A stretch of 64,000 nt of DNA, from positions 676,962 to 740,961 of the forward strand of contig NZ_JAAIXY010000002.1 in assembly GCF_010894455.1 (NCBI RefSeq). Reading direction: 5' to 3'. Positions 26,141 through 34,886 of the stretch are shown one piece after another (position 1 is the stretch's first letter; every line of letters begins with the position of its first letter). The notes beneath the pieces were generated by a model that saw only the letters and a program-made list of their open reading frames with translations, was not told the DNA's origin and made no database searches. Origin of the DNA: Myxococcus eversor (GTDB lineage: Bacteria > Myxococcota > Myxococcia > Myxococcales > Myxococcaceae). Position numbers and translations under genes: made by a program.

Positions 26141-26261
26141 GGCCAGGACCTCCGAACAGGGTGACTCTCACCCGGTGGGGACGCGGAGCATAATGGCCGC
26201 CTCCGTCGCCTGCCCGGCAACCCGCGCGGCTGCTCGTTAGTGTGGGGACCCGGAGACCCAC

Positions 26262-26705
26262 ATGCGCCCGCACCGCCTCGACAGTCCCTGGCAGAGCTGG
26301 ATGGTGGCGACCGCGCTCGTGCTCGGTGGGCTCGGGTGCTTCGCCGGCGGGGTCGCCTGGGTCTCCCGCTCGCTCTTCCACGACATGGAGCAGGAGCTGC
26401 GCCGCAACGACGTCCACCGGCTCGCGCTGCACACGGCGGAAGCCAGCCCGCTCGCCACCGAGCGACTGGGCACCCCGCTGACGAGCAGCTTCCTCACCCT
26501 GCGCGCCCACGGCGCCACGACGGACGAGGGACGGGTGGACTTCGACCTGACCGTCCAGGGCCCGCTTGGCCGGGGCGTCCTCGAAACCCAGGTGGCCTAC
26601 ACGAAGGGCCTCTGGACGCTGCGCAGACTGGTGCTGCGCCCCGAGGGCGGTGATTCCGTGGAGCTTCCCGCCGGAGGCAGCACGCCCGCCCTGCCTGCGG
26701 ACTGA
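26262..26705 (+). CDS. Cytochrome oxidase assembly protein 1 (Coa1)-like
   Basis: 147 residues. One N-terminal membrane helix (SWMVATALVLGGLGCFAGGVAWV) is followed by a domain with the Coa1/Tim21-like pattern: EASPLATERLGTPL, then VDFDLTVQGPLGRGVLETQ and GLWTLRRLVLRPEGG. In bacteria such proteins are annotated as cytochrome oxidase assembly factors but direct evidence is thin. GGAG lies seven bases before the ATG. It ends 36 bases before the next gene on the same strand. Confidence 0.75.
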   Translation: MRPHRLDSPWQSWMVATALVLGGLGCFAGGVAWVSRSLFHDMEQELRRNDVHRLALHTAEASPLATERLGTPLTSSFLTLRAHGATTDEGRVDFDLTVQGPLGRGVLETQVAYTKGLWTLRRLVLRPEGGDSVELPAGGSTPALPAD

Positions 26706-26741
26706 GCACACGGGGTGTCCTCGCTGCCTACCTTGAGGGGC

Positions 26742-27269
26742 ATGAAGACCACGCGCCTCCTTGCCCTTGGACTGCTCGCCTGTGGCCCTGCCCTGGCCGC
26801 GCCAGCAGCGGACTCCCTCAACTTCCGGACGAAGGACCGCTCCGTCACCGTCCGCGTCGCCGACGACCAGCTCTCCAGCGCGGACGTCCAGCTCTCCTTC
26901 AAGGAGGACGACACCGTGCGCGGTCAGGCCTTCGGTCGCCCCGTCAACCTCACCGTGAAGGACGACACCATCCGCGGCAGCTATGGCCAGCGCCCCGTGA
27001 ATCTCAATGTCACGGACAAGGAGGACACCCTCGACGCCACCGGAACCTTCGGCGGCCAGGTCACCAGCTTCCAGGTGAGCCCCCAGCAAATCACCGGCAC
27101 CGTGGGCGCGTGCAGCTACGAGCTGCTCATCACCCGCCATGACCGCTACGAGGGCTACCGCACCTGCGGCGGCAAGCTGGACAAGAGCGTCTCGCTGACC
27201 ATCCCCTCGTCGCTCGCGGACGATGACGAGGAGCTCGTCACCGCGCTGTCCATCCTGCTGGCGCAATAG
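26742..27269 (+). CDS. Secreted beta-rich hypothetical protein
   Basis: 175 residues. A Sec signal peptide (MKTTRLLALGLLACGPALAA) has no good lipobox, with cleavage likely after ALA. The mature protein is nearly all beta strand, with repeats of the type VNLTVKDDTIRGSYGQRPVNLNVTDKEDTLDATGTF, here spanning about residues 68-105, and two Cys (GACSYEL, RTCGG) that could pair. GAGGGG is just before the ATG. The family is not recognised; an envelope or surface role is likely. Confidence 0.7.
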   Translation: MKTTRLLALGLLACGPALAAPAADSLNFRTKDRSVTVRVADDQLSSADVQLSFKEDDTVRGQAFGRPVNLTVKDDTIRGSYGQRPVNLNVTDKEDTLDATGTFGGQVTSFQVSPQQITGTVGACSYELLITRHDRYEGYRTCGGKLDKSVSLTIPSSLADDDEELVTALSILLAQ

Positions 27270-27404
27270 CCGCGCTGTGACTCCGTCTGTCTCAAGCATC
27301 GCTCGGAGGCCGGGACGTGTTCCGGTGTGCTCGCGGGTTGAGCGATGCAGCGGGGCGGCTATGGTGCGCCGTCCCTTTCCGACTGACGACGACGGAGCGA
27401 TTCC

Positions 27405-28202
27405 ATGGCGCAGATGCACGAGGTCGACTTCCACATCTACGGCGATGACCTGCAGTTCGTGGAGGTGGAGCTGGACCCTCAGGAAGCGGCGGTGGCCGAG
27501 GCCGGCACCCTCATGTACATGGAGGACGGCATCGAGATGGAGACCATCTTCGGTGACGGCTCGGAGAAGAAGAGCGGCTTTCTGGGCTCGCTGCTCGGCG
27601 CGGGCAAGCGGCTGCTGACGGGCGAGTCCCTCTTCACCACCGTCTTCCTCAACCGGGGCGGCGGCAAGCGCAAGGTGGCCTTCGCGGCGCCCTACCCCGG
27701 CAAAATCATTCCGGTGAATCTGCGTGAGCTGGGCGGTGAGTTGATTGCGCAGAAGGACAGCTTCCTCGCGGCGGCCAAGGGCGTGTCGCTGGGCATCGCC
27801 TTCCAGAAAAAGCTGGGCACCGGCCTGTTCGGCGGAGAGGGCTTCATCATGCAGCGCCTCCAGGGTGACGGCCTCGCCTTCATCCACGCGGGCGGCACGC
27901 TGCGCGAGCGCACGCTGGGCCCCGGTGAGCTGCTGCGCGTGGACACCGGCTGCATCGTCGCGTTCCAGCCCACCGTGGACTACGACATCCAGATGGTGAG
28001 CGGCATCAAGACGGCCTTCTTCGGCGGCGAGGGGCTCTTCTTCGCCACGCTGCGCGGGCCCGGCAAGGTGTGGCTCCAGTCGCTGCCGTTCAGCCGCCTC
28101 GCGGGCCGCATCCTCGCCGCCGCGCGTCCAGGTGGCTCGCGCGAAGAGGGAAGCGTGCTGGGCGGCGTCGGCCTGGGCTCGCTGCTCGGCGGCGACGACT
28201 AG
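27405..28202 (+). CDS. AIM24 / TIGR00266 family protein
   Basis: 265 residues. It matches the AIM24 beta-sandwich family: [30 protein letters not shown] near the N-terminus, [22 protein letters not shown] in the middle, and [31 protein letters not shown] at the end. Yeast AIM24 is mitochondrial and supports cristae organisation; the bacterial function is unknown. There is a Gly/Ser-rich C-terminus. GGAG lies upstream of the ATG. It is convergent with the large surface protein gene, with a bidirectional hairpin between them. Confidence 0.9.
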   Translation: MAQMHEVDFHIYGDDLQFVEVELDPQEAAVAEAGTLMYMEDGIEMETIFGDGSEKKSGFLGSLLGAGKRLLTGESLFTTVFLNRGGGKRKVAFAAPYPGKIIPVNLRELGGELIAQKDSFLAAAKGVSLGIAFQKKLGTGLFGGEGFIMQRLQGDGLAFIHAGGTLRERTLGPGELLRVDTGCIVAFQPTVDYDIQMVSGIKTAFFGGEGLFFATLRGPGKVWLQSLPFSRLAGRILAAARPGGSREEGSVLGGVGLGSLLGGDD

Positions 28203-28220
28203 GCTTTCGCGACCACGGCG

Positions 28221-28250
28221 GGCCTCGCTTCCCACGGCGGGAAGCGGGCC
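28221..28250. terminator. Bidirectional hairpin between convergent genes
   Basis: Stem CGCTTCCC/GGGAAGCG with a 5-base loop, extended by GGCC/GGCC around a one-base bulge, located between the stops at 28202 and 28262. Confidence 0.65.
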
Positions 28251-28261
28251 CTTCGCCGTGA

Positions 28262-30670
28262 CTAACGCTTGCGCCTGCGCAGCAGCGCGGCCAGGCCCGC
28301 GAGCAGGGTCCATGCGCCCGCCGCGCCCACGGGAGACGCGCCGCAGCCGCCGCAGCCCACGTCCAGCGCGGTGGGGCCACGCACCTCGAAGGCGGTGTCC
28401 GGAGACCGGGGCCCCGGCGTGCCCGCCTCGCCGTTGAGCGAGTACGCCGACACCGCATGCGCCCCCGAGGAGAGCGCGCTGTCGGCGGGCACGACGTAAC
28501 GGAACGTGCCCGTCGAATCCGCGACCACCGTGGCCACGCGGGTGCCATCGACCTCGAGTGACACGGAGGCACTGGCCTGAGCGACGCCCGCGAACAACGG
28601 CGTCGGGTCCACCAGCTCGCCTTCCGCGGGCACCACCAGCACGGGCATCTCGCGAGTGACCACCGTGCCGCCATCTCCCGAGCCGGCGTCCGAACCCGCG
28701 TCCGAGCCGGCGTCCGAGCCCGCATCCGGGCCGGCGTCCGAGTCACCGGCGTCCGGCACCGTCGGCGTGCCCGCGTCGTCATCCGCCAGCGCGACTTCGA
28801 AGACGGTGTTGGGAGAGTCGGGTCCGAAGTCGCCTTCGCCGTGCCCGTGCGCGTTGACGCGGTGGGGGCCCGGGTCGAGCGGTGCGTTCGCGGGAATCTG
28901 GTAGCGGAAGCGACCGAAGGCATCCACGGGGACGATGACCTCGTCGCGATTATCCACGTAGATGCCCACCGTCAGCGCATTGAGCGCCACGCCCGCGATG
29001 TACGGCGTGGGCCCCAACACCTCGCCCGCCTCGGGCACGACGATGATGGGCTGGGGAATCGCGGCGGCGGCGGCGACCGTGAAGTTCACGGACCCGGGCC
29101 TGCTGTAGGCACCCAGTCCCTCGGAGACAGCGGTGACGGTGTGCGTGCCCGAGGACAGCGCGGGGAGCGGCTCGTCGACCTCCGCGGAGAAGCTGCCGTC
29201 GGTGCTCGACGACACCTGGGCAATCTCGACACCGTCGACGGTGATGATGATGCGCAGGCCCGGGTCCGCCACGCCCTCGATGACCGGGCGCGATGACACA
29301 TCCACCGCATTCGCGAGCGGAAGGGTGATGGTCGGCGTGGCGGGCGTGGCGTACCCATAGGTGAACACCCTCGCGGTACCGCCTCCACCGACGCCCGCGC
29401 CATGCGTGGGCCCGTGAGTGCCGGCGCTGGCGGACGTCGTCCCCGCGGCGCCTCCCGAGGACACCATGGTGCACGACACCGGCGTGCCGTTCAGCAACAC
29501 ATGGCCGCCCGCGCCTCCACCGCCGGGCCCGAGCTGGAAGGACTCGGCGAGCACGTTGCCACCATTCCCACCTCGCACCTCGACCTGGCCGCAGTTCAGC
29601 GCGGCGGCGGTCCTCACGATGACGGAGCCACCCGCGCCTCCCCCTCCGGCGCCGTCCTCGCCACTGGCCGCCACCGAGGGCATGCCATTGGCGGTGACGC
29701 GGCCGGTCCCCGAGACGTTGGACGCACGGAAGAACACGATGCCACCGCCCGCGCCTCCGCTGCTTCCCACGCCGTTGTCACCTTCACCCGCGCCGCCACC
29801 TCCGCCGAAGAGGAGGGCATCGACAATCGAGTACTCCATCAACGCGCCGCCCAGGCCGCCCACATCGCGCGAGCCGTCCAGGAAGGAGGAGCGTCCGCCG
29901 GTTCCACCGAAGGCCCGGTGCCCACCGCCGCCGCCGCCCGCGTTGTTGCAGTTGCCGCCGCCCCCCGCGTTGACCAGGTTGCCGCGCCCGGAGGCCGGGC
30001 CGAAGCGCCCCACCACCACGCCCTCGCCCTTGTGGGAGCCACCCAGGGTGGTGGAGAGGTCACCGCCCTCGCAGGCCGTGCGGGAGGTGTTGTTGGTGAA
30101 GGCCCCGCCCCGGAAACCCGCGCCGTCGGCCTGGATGACGCCGTTGTTGATCAACGCGCCCGAGGCGAGGAAGGCCAGGATGCCTCCGCTGTTCCCATCC
30201 CATGCAACCGGCACGAGCGAGCCGGCGGCCGTCACGGTGACGTTGCCGTACTCGGGCACCGTCACGACCTGCGCGCCCGGCGAGGTATAGGCGTACATGA
30301 GCGGCGCGGTGAGCCGGAGCACCGTGGGGCTGCCGACCACCACCGTGGATACGCGCGCCAGCTCCCAGCGCCCCACATTCCCGGGGTCCACCGGGCCCGT
30401 GCTGCCCGAGGGGGTGCTGGCCGGGAAGCCCATCGTCTGGTGCACCATCACCAGTCCGCCCGTCGGAGGCGCCGTGGAGGTCTCCACCGAGAGCGAGGTG
30501 TCACCGCGCCGCGCTCCGGTCGGCAGCCGCATCGCGGTGTTGATGATGGTGCGCGCGGTGTTGACGGTGAGGGCGCCGTTGCGACTGGTGCCGAGGCCGA
30601 AGGAATCCGGCTCGGCCAGGACGGAGGAGGACCACAGCAGCAGGAGCGGGAGGCAAGGCGCTAAACGCAT
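28262..30670 (-). CDS. Glycine-rich surface protein with Ig-like domains and MYXO-CTERM signal (AgmC-like)
   Basis: 802 residues. Sec signal peptide at residues 1-19. Residues about 20-440 are Gly-rich, with many GGGGAGG and GGNGG runs that suggest an extended or beta-helical surface domain. Then come Ig-like repeats (about 445-640), a DAG-repeat linker (DAGSDAGSDAG region near 645), a further Ig-like domain, and a tail with a Cys pair (VGCGGCG), a hydrophobic segment and RRRKR, the MYXO-CTERM sorting layout. This suggests anchoring and processing at the cell surface. It resembles proteins annotated as gliding-motility AgmC; that function is not proven here. The gene is monocistronic. Confidence 0.82.
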   Translation of the reverse strand: MRLAPCLPLLLLWSSSVLAEPDSFGLGTSRNGALTVNTARTIINTAMRLPTGARRGDTSLSVETSTAPPTGGLVMVHQTMGFPASTPSGSTGPVDPGNVGRWELARVSTVVVGSPTVLRLTAPLMYAYTSPGAQVVTVPEYGNVTVTAAGSLVPVAWDGNSGGILAFLASGALINNGVIQADGAGFRGGAFTNNTSRTACEGGDLSTTLGGSHKGEGVVVGRFGPASGRGNLVNAGGGGNCNNAGGGGGGHRAFGGTGGRSSFLDGSRDVGGLGGALMEYSIVDALLFGGGGGAGEGDNGVGSSGGAGGGIVFFRASNVSGTGRVTANGMPSVAASGEDGAGGGGAGGSVIVRTAAALNCGQVEVRGGNGGNVLAESFQLGPGGGGAGGHVLLNGTPVSCTMVSSGGAAGTTSASAGTHGPTHGAGVGGGGTARVFTYGYATPATPTITLPLANAVDVSSRPVIEGVADPGLRIIITVDGVEIAQVSSSTDGSFSAEVDEPLPALSSGTHTVTAVSEGLGAYSRPGSVNFTVAAAAAIPQPIIVVPEAGEVLGPTPYIAGVALNALTVGIYVDNRDEVIVPVDAFGRFRYQIPANAPLDPGPHRVNAHGHGEGDFGPDSPNTVFEVALADDDAGTPTVPDAGDSDAGPDAGSDAGSDAGSDAGSGDGGTVVTREMPVLVVPAEGELVDPTPLFAGVAQASASVSLEVDGTRVATVVADSTGTFRYVVPADSALSSGAHAVSAYSLNGEAGTPGPRSPDTAFEVRGPTALDVGCGGCGASPVGAAGAWTLLAGLAALLRRRKR

Positions 30671-30732
30671 GTGCCCCTATGCTGCCCCAGAACCTGGGAC
30701 TCCCGCGAGCGCGTGTGGGGTCCTATCTGGCG

Positions 30733-31227
30733 TCAGTCGACCGGACGCGTCAGGGCCCGAGCGTTGCGGGGGGCGAAGAAGGGCTGACGCACGAGGCGTG
30801 GAAGGGTGCGCTTGTCGACGCACCAGAGCTGGAGCGCGTCCTCCCATTCGCCCAGTTCGGCGATGGCGCGCACGTCGGCGGCGTCGCGGTAGAGGTCATT
30901 GAGGTTGTGGACGAGGGCGGAGAGGTCCTCCACCTCCCAGCGCTCGGTGACGTCGCCGGCCTGGACGTGCAGTTCGAGAACGGGGCGCTCGCGGACGTCC
31001 ACGACCTTGAGGTTCCGAGCCGCGCCACCCATGGCCAGGGTGAGGGGCCCCATGAGCTCATCGGGGCGGACGCCGTAGGCGACGGAGAGGCCACCGACGA
31101 GTTGCCCCGCGTCACACAGGCGCAGCAGGGAGACGTGGGGCGGCTCGCCACGGGGGAGCAGCTCCGTGGCGGCGTCGCGGTCCTTGAGGAGCCGCTCTCG
31201 GGTGAGCATGTCGAGCAGGGAGGACAT
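30733..31227 (-). CDS. Hypothetical protein, 164 aa
   Basis: Soluble, no signal peptide, mixed alpha/beta. Segments include LLRLCDAGQLVGGLSVAYGV, NLKVVDVRERPVLELHVQAGD and VHNLNDLYRDAADVRAIAELGEWEDALQLWCVD. It is the last of three closely spaced minus-strand genes (methyltransferase, cupin, this one; gaps of 12-14 bases), so it is probably co-transcribed. I do not recognise the family. Confidence 0.7.
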   Translation of the reverse strand: MSSLLDMLTRERLLKDRDAATELLPRGEPPHVSLLRLCDAGQLVGGLSVAYGVRPDELMGPLTLAMGGAARNLKVVDVRERPVLELHVQAGDVTERWEVEDLSALVHNLNDLYRDAADVRAIAELGEWEDALQLWCVDKRTLPRLVRQPFFAPRNARALTRPVD

Positions 31228-31239
31228 GAGGCGACAAGC

Positions 31240-31743
31240 CTATCGCTCCTCGCCGCTCCAGTAGTCCACCTCGGCGGAGAGAGGCAGGACGGTGTACAGC
31301 GTCCGAGCGGCCTTGTCGCCACCTGGCGCGGAGCCGGCGGTGACGCAGACCTTCTTCGAGTCCGGGTACACCATGACGTCCGGCTCCACCATGGTGGAGA
31401 AGGCGAGGTAGCGGAGCGTCTCGGCGCCGTCGTTGACGAGCTGGTGCGCGCCCGTGGGGCCCACGGGGAGGGCCACGTAGTCGCCGGTTTTCACAGGCAG
31501 CGTGGTGTCAGCGAGGCGCAGTCGGCCGGTGCCGGAGAGGATGAAGTACGCCTCTTCGTTGGCCAGGTGGAAGTGGAGCGGGAAGGCGTGCTTGCCGGGA
31601 GCCAGTTCCATGATGCTGCAGCCGAGCTTCTGTCCCTTCGCGGCGGCACCGAGCTGCTTGCGCCGGTACGAGACACGAGGGCCCTGAGTGACTTCGGTCC
31701 ACGGGAGCGAGGGCTCGTGGACGAGGTGGAGATGTGAGGCCAT
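31240..31743 (-). CDS. Cupin domain protein
   Basis: 167 residues. A single conserved beta-barrel: the first cupin motif is PLHFHLANEEAYFILSGTGRL (His, His, Glu metal ligands), and the second is GPTGAHQLVNDG. These bind a metal, usually Fe, Mn or Zn, in enzymes or sensors. There is no DNA-binding domain. GGAGCCC lies before the ATG. It sits in an operon between a methyltransferase and a hypothetical gene, suggesting small-molecule metabolism, substrate unknown. Confidence 0.88.
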   Translation of the reverse strand: MASHLHLVHEPSLPWTEVTQGPRVSYRRKQLGAAAKGQKLGCSIMELAPGKHAFPLHFHLANEEAYFILSGTGRLRLADTTLPVKTGDYVALPVGPTGAHQLVNDGAETLRYLAFSTMVEPDVMVYPDSKKVCVTAGSAPGGDKAARTLYTVLPLSAEVDYWSGEER

Positions 31744-31757
31744 GGAGGGCTCCGGGT

Positions 31758-32537
31758 TCAGGGACGCGTGGCGATGAGGGCGAAGACGCGGTGGGGGATG
31801 TCGAGCGCGTCGTGAGGGAAGCGCTCGGCGAGGAGTCGGGCGTGGGCGGCGTCGAAGCGCTCCACGTCAGAGGGAGGCAGGGTGGCGCCGACCATGGCGC
31901 TGGCGCGGGAGCGGCCTCGCCAGGACTCGTGGGTGTAGGTCAGGAGCACGTCGAAGGAGAAGGTCTCCAGGGGCGTGAAGCCCGCGTCACTGACGTCGCG
32001 GAGCCACTGCGGGTAGAGGCCGACGCCGCAACCGAAGCGAGCGTGGTCTGGTGGGTTGGGATTGAAGGCCTCCATGAGGGCCTCGGTGGCGGCGACGACG
32101 TTGCCGGGTAGGGATATCCAGTCCAGGTGCGCGATGACGAGCTTGCCGCCAGGGACGAGCAGCCGAGCGGCCTCGCGAGCCGCGGCGGGACGGTCGAACC
32201 AGTGCCAGCACTGTCCTGCTGTCACGAGGTCGAAGGCGCTGGAAGGCAGACCCGTGGCTTCGGCGGGAGCTTCGCGAGAGTCGATGGACAGACCTGCCTC
32301 AGAGGCGAGCCGGCGGCCGGCCGCGAGCATGGACGCGGACACATCGAGCGCTATGACTGAGCAGCCGTGTCGCGCGAGTCCTCGTGCGACGGTGCCAGTG
32401 CCAGAGCCGACGTCCACTGCGCGGAGTCCGGGGCGGAGGATGTTCTCTCGGACCAGGCGGGTGAAGAAGGCGTCCGGGAAGCCCTGGCGGTGTTTCGAGT
32501 AGTCCTGGGAAGTGCGACCAAAGTCGACGACAGGCAT
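31758..32537 (-). CDS. Class I SAM-dependent methyltransferase (UbiE/COQ5-like)
   Basis: 259 residues. Motif I is AVDVGSGTGTVARGLA; motif II has the acidic residue in VIALDVSASML; FDLVTAGQCWHWFD and LVPGGKLVIAHLD follow. This is typical of methyltransferase type 11/25 proteins acting on small molecules. GAGGAGCACC is upstream of the ATG. It is first gene of the three-gene operon with the cupin and a hypothetical protein, and divergent from the citrate-synthase-like gene. Confidence 0.88.
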   Translation of the reverse strand: MPVVDFGRTSQDYSKHRQGFPDAFFTRLVRENILRPGLRAVDVGSGTGTVARGLARHGCSVIALDVSASMLAAGRRLASEAGLSIDSREAPAEATGLPSSAFDLVTAGQCWHWFDRPAAAREAARLLVPGGKLVIAHLDWISLPGNVVAATEALMEAFNPNPPDHARFGCGVGLYPQWLRDVSDAGFTPLETFSFDVLLTYTHESWRGRSRASAMVGATLPPSDVERFDAAHARLLAERFPHDALDIPHRVFALIATRP

Positions 32538-32644
32538 GGCGGTGCTCCTCTCGCGTCGTCCCGAGTGCCGAGTGGGCCCAAGGGCTCACATCGACAACGG
32601 AATCGAGTCGAGTCGACAATGCGTGTTCAGGAGGTTGCGGAGAT

Positions 32645-33931
32645 ATGAGTAGACGCAAGGGTGGACGCTCTCAATCTCGATTCGACCATCGACCCGAGGA
32701 GGAGCTCGTCACGGCGGTGGAGGCGGCGGCGCTCCTGGGGGTGAAGCGGGCGACGCTGTACACGTACGTGAGCCGGGGGCTCGTGCGTTGCGTGCCTGAA
32801 CCGGGGACGAAGGAGAACCGCTATGTGCGCTCGGACCTGGAGCGACTGAAGACGAGGCACGATGCACGTGCGGGGCACGCGGCGGTGGCCTCGGGAGCGC
32901 TGCGTTGGGGCGAGCCGGTCATCGACTCGTCGGTGTCACAGGTGGGCGCGGAGGGGCTCGCGTACCGGGGACATTCGGCGGTGGCGCTGGCTATGGAGGG
33001 ACGGAGTCTCGAAGCGGTGGCGGAGCTGCTGTGGACGGGGAGGCTTCCGGAGCAGGACCCACGGTGGGAGAGCGTGGAGCCACCGTTTCCGCCGTCGGAG
33101 CTGGCGAAGATGCTGCCGAGAGACACGCCACCAGTGGCTGCGTTGTCCGCGCTCGTGCCACTGCTGGCGGCCAGGGACGCGGTGCGCTTCTCCGCGCCGC
33201 CCGAGCAGGAGAAGGCGCGAGCGAGACGGGTGCTGCGTCAGTTGGCGGCATGGGTGAGCGTGGCGCATGCACCGGGACGGGTGGCGAGGGCGCTGCGAGC
33301 GGAGACAGTGGCGGAGTCACTGGCGCTGGCGTGGGACTCCAAGGTGAAGCGAGCGCCGGAGTTGCTCAATCGCGCGCTGGTGTTGTGCGCGGACCATGAG
33401 TTGAACGTGTCGACCTTCACAGCGCGGGTGACGGCGTCATCGGGAGCGGACCTGTACGCGTGTCTGTGCGCGGCGCTGGGAGCACTGTCGGGACCAAGGC
33501 ACGGAGGAGCCTGTGACAGGGTGGAGGCGTTGCTGACGGAGGTGGGCAAGCCAGAACGAGCGGCGGCCGTGGTGTACGAGCGACTGCGCCGTGGAGAGTC
33601 CGTGCCCGGCTTCGGCCACCAGCTCTATCCCGAGGGAGACCCGAGGTCCCCGCCCATCCTGGAGGCAGCAAGGGAGGTACGGCCAGAGGCGCCGAGGGTC
33701 AAAGTGGCAAGAGCGGTCCAGGAGGCGATGACAGCAGCGGGGCATCCAGCGCCGTCGGTGGACCTGGGACTGGTGATGCTGGCGGAAGCGCTAGGCCTGC
33801 CCCCGGGAGCAGCGGCGACAATCTTCGCGGTGGGACGCGCGGCGGGCTGGGTCGCACACATCCTGGAGCAGAGGGAACAGGGCCACCTGCTCCGCCCCAG
33901 GGCACGCTATGTGCAATCGCCTCGGGGATGA
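32645..33931 (+). CDS. Citrate synthase family protein with N-terminal helix-turn-helix
   Basis: 428 residues. Residues 15-72 are a MerR/excisionase-like DNA-binding segment (EEELVTAVEAAALLGVKRATLYTYVSRGLVRCV, then a recognition wing). From about residue 85 the protein is citrate synthase-like, with the expected catalytic residues: His251 in CADHELNVST, His325 in PGFGHQLYP and Asp373 in SVDLGLVML, plus SGPRHGGAC. So the active site appears intact. Either it is a CoA-condensing enzyme that senses its own product, or a regulator that uses the fold for ligand sensing. Similar fusions occur in other Proteobacteria. GC-rich, standalone gene. Confidence 0.88.
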   Translation: MSRRKGGRSQSRFDHRPEEELVTAVEAAALLGVKRATLYTYVSRGLVRCVPEPGTKENRYVRSDLERLKTRHDARAGHAAVASGALRWGEPVIDSSVSQVGAEGLAYRGHSAVALAMEGRSLEAVAELLWTGRLPEQDPRWESVEPPFPPSELAKMLPRDTPPVAALSALVPLLAARDAVRFSAPPEQEKARARRVLRQLAAWVSVAHAPGRVARALRAETVAESLALAWDSKVKRAPELLNRALVLCADHELNVSTFTARVTASSGADLYACLCAALGALSGPRHGGACDRVEALLTEVGKPERAAAVVYERLRRGESVPGFGHQLYPEGDPRSPPILEAAREVRPEAPRVKVARAVQEAMTAAGHPAPSVDLGLVMLAEALGLPPGAAATIFAVGRAAGWVAHILEQREQGHLLRPRARYVQSPRG

Positions 33932-33989
33932 CCTCCCTCCCTACTCGTGATGATGAGCGAGCCCAGATGTTTGAAGCGGAGAGCTCGAG

Positions 33990-34274
33990 ATGAGACCTCT
34001 GCACATCGTGGTGGCGCTCATCACCTTCGCGGCCTGCGTGGTCTACTCAAGGCCCTACTGGATATTCGTTTCCCGAACCGACACAGGCGTCCCCCGTGGC
34101 TTCTATCTCTGCGGCCCGCATGAGGGGCCTGCCCCAAGCACTCGGTATTGCATCGTCGGTATGGACGGAATCATCCTGCGCGATGACCGCTCTCCAAGTG
34201 GTCGGATTGAACGCATCTGGTACTTGAATGCGGATGGCAAGACCGAATACGCCAGAGAGGTCATCAGTCCATGA
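33990..34274 (+). CDS. Small exported or membrane hypothetical protein
   Basis: 94 residues. An N-terminal hydrophobic helix (LHIVVALITFAACVVYS) is followed by a small mixed domain with paired Cys (YLCGPHEG, RYCIVGMDG). GGAGAG is eight bases before the ATG. This gene and its flanks (about 33940-34420) are less GC-rich than neighbours and use more A/T-ending codons, which suggests recent acquisition. The family is not recognised. Confidence 0.62.
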   Translation: MRPLHIVVALITFAACVVYSRPYWIFVSRTDTGVPRGFYLCGPHEGPAPSTRYCIVGMDGIILRDDRSPSGRIERIWYLNADGKTEYAREVISP

Positions 34275-34462
34275 GACATGTGCATGGGGTCTCGCGGTAA
34301 AGCCAGACAACGAAGTCCGACGACCTGTCCGTCCGCGTCCAGGAGTCGTGTCAGCCTGACAAAAGCCCTGACCGCCAAGCAGCAACACGGCCTGTATCCC
34401 GAACAATGATGTCGCCTTCCCGCCACCCTGAGCATTCCCAGGTTGGCCGCAAGGGCCGCACC

Positions 34463-34774
34463 GTGGACACTGCCCCCGTGGACCCACGCCGCGCCTATCC
34501 TCGATTCGCCATCGCCTCCCTCTTGGGCAACGTCGCCTTCCTCGCGTCCTGGGGTGTCGTGCTCGCACGCCCCTCCGGCTGGCTCGTGGTCGGCCCCATC
34601 CTCCTGGCCCTCTTCGTCCTCCTCCGCGTGGGCGGCATGTGGCTCTACGCCCGCCAGCAGCCTGAAGGCAGCGACCGCATCCGCCGCGCCGCCCTCTTCA
34701 CCACCCTGCTCGCCCTCGTCGGCGTCGGCCTCTGGGTCGCCACCGCCCTGCGCGGCCCCCGCATCAGCTTCTAG
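34463..34774 (+). CDS. Small membrane protein
   Basis: About 103 residues with three hydrophobic helices (FAIASLLGNVAFLASWGVVLA, WLVVGPILLALFVLLRVGGMWL, AALFTTLLALVGVGLWVATAL). The start is uncertain: GTG at 34463 (AAGGGCC nearby) begins the sequence with DTAPVDPRRAYPRFA; ATGs at 34406/34409 would add 18-19 residues without ribosome binding site. Inner membrane protein of unknown function; converges on ychF. Confidence 0.6.
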   Translation: MDTAPVDPRRAYPRFAIASLLGNVAFLASWGVVLARPSGWLVVGPILLALFVLLRVGGMWLYARQQPEGSDRIRRAALFTTLLALVGVGLWVATALRGPRISF

Positions 34775-34858
34775 CCGCGCCCCCCAGAAACGCCTCGCGG
34801 GCGCTCCCAGAAGGCCCCAAGGCCCTCCAGAACGCGCCCGCGCGGTCCATCACAGCTC

Positions 34859-34878
34859 CGCGGCCCCATAGGGCCGCG
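34859..34878 (-). terminator. Terminator of the atp-ychF operon
   Basis: Perfect 8-bp stem CGCGGCCC/GGGCCGCG with tetraloop, eight bases past the ychF stop codon. Confidence 0.6.
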
Positions 34879-34886
34879 TCAGCCCG

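Noticed and set aside
24849-28313. Very long open frame (1154 codons) on the minus strand
   Set aside because: It spans several well-supported genes on both strands, is Gly/Arg/Ala-rich without domains, and arises from GC-rich third positions.
28656-28760. Simple repeat of DAG codons as a tandem-repeat element
   Set aside because: It is an in-frame low-complexity linker of the surface protein, not an independent element.
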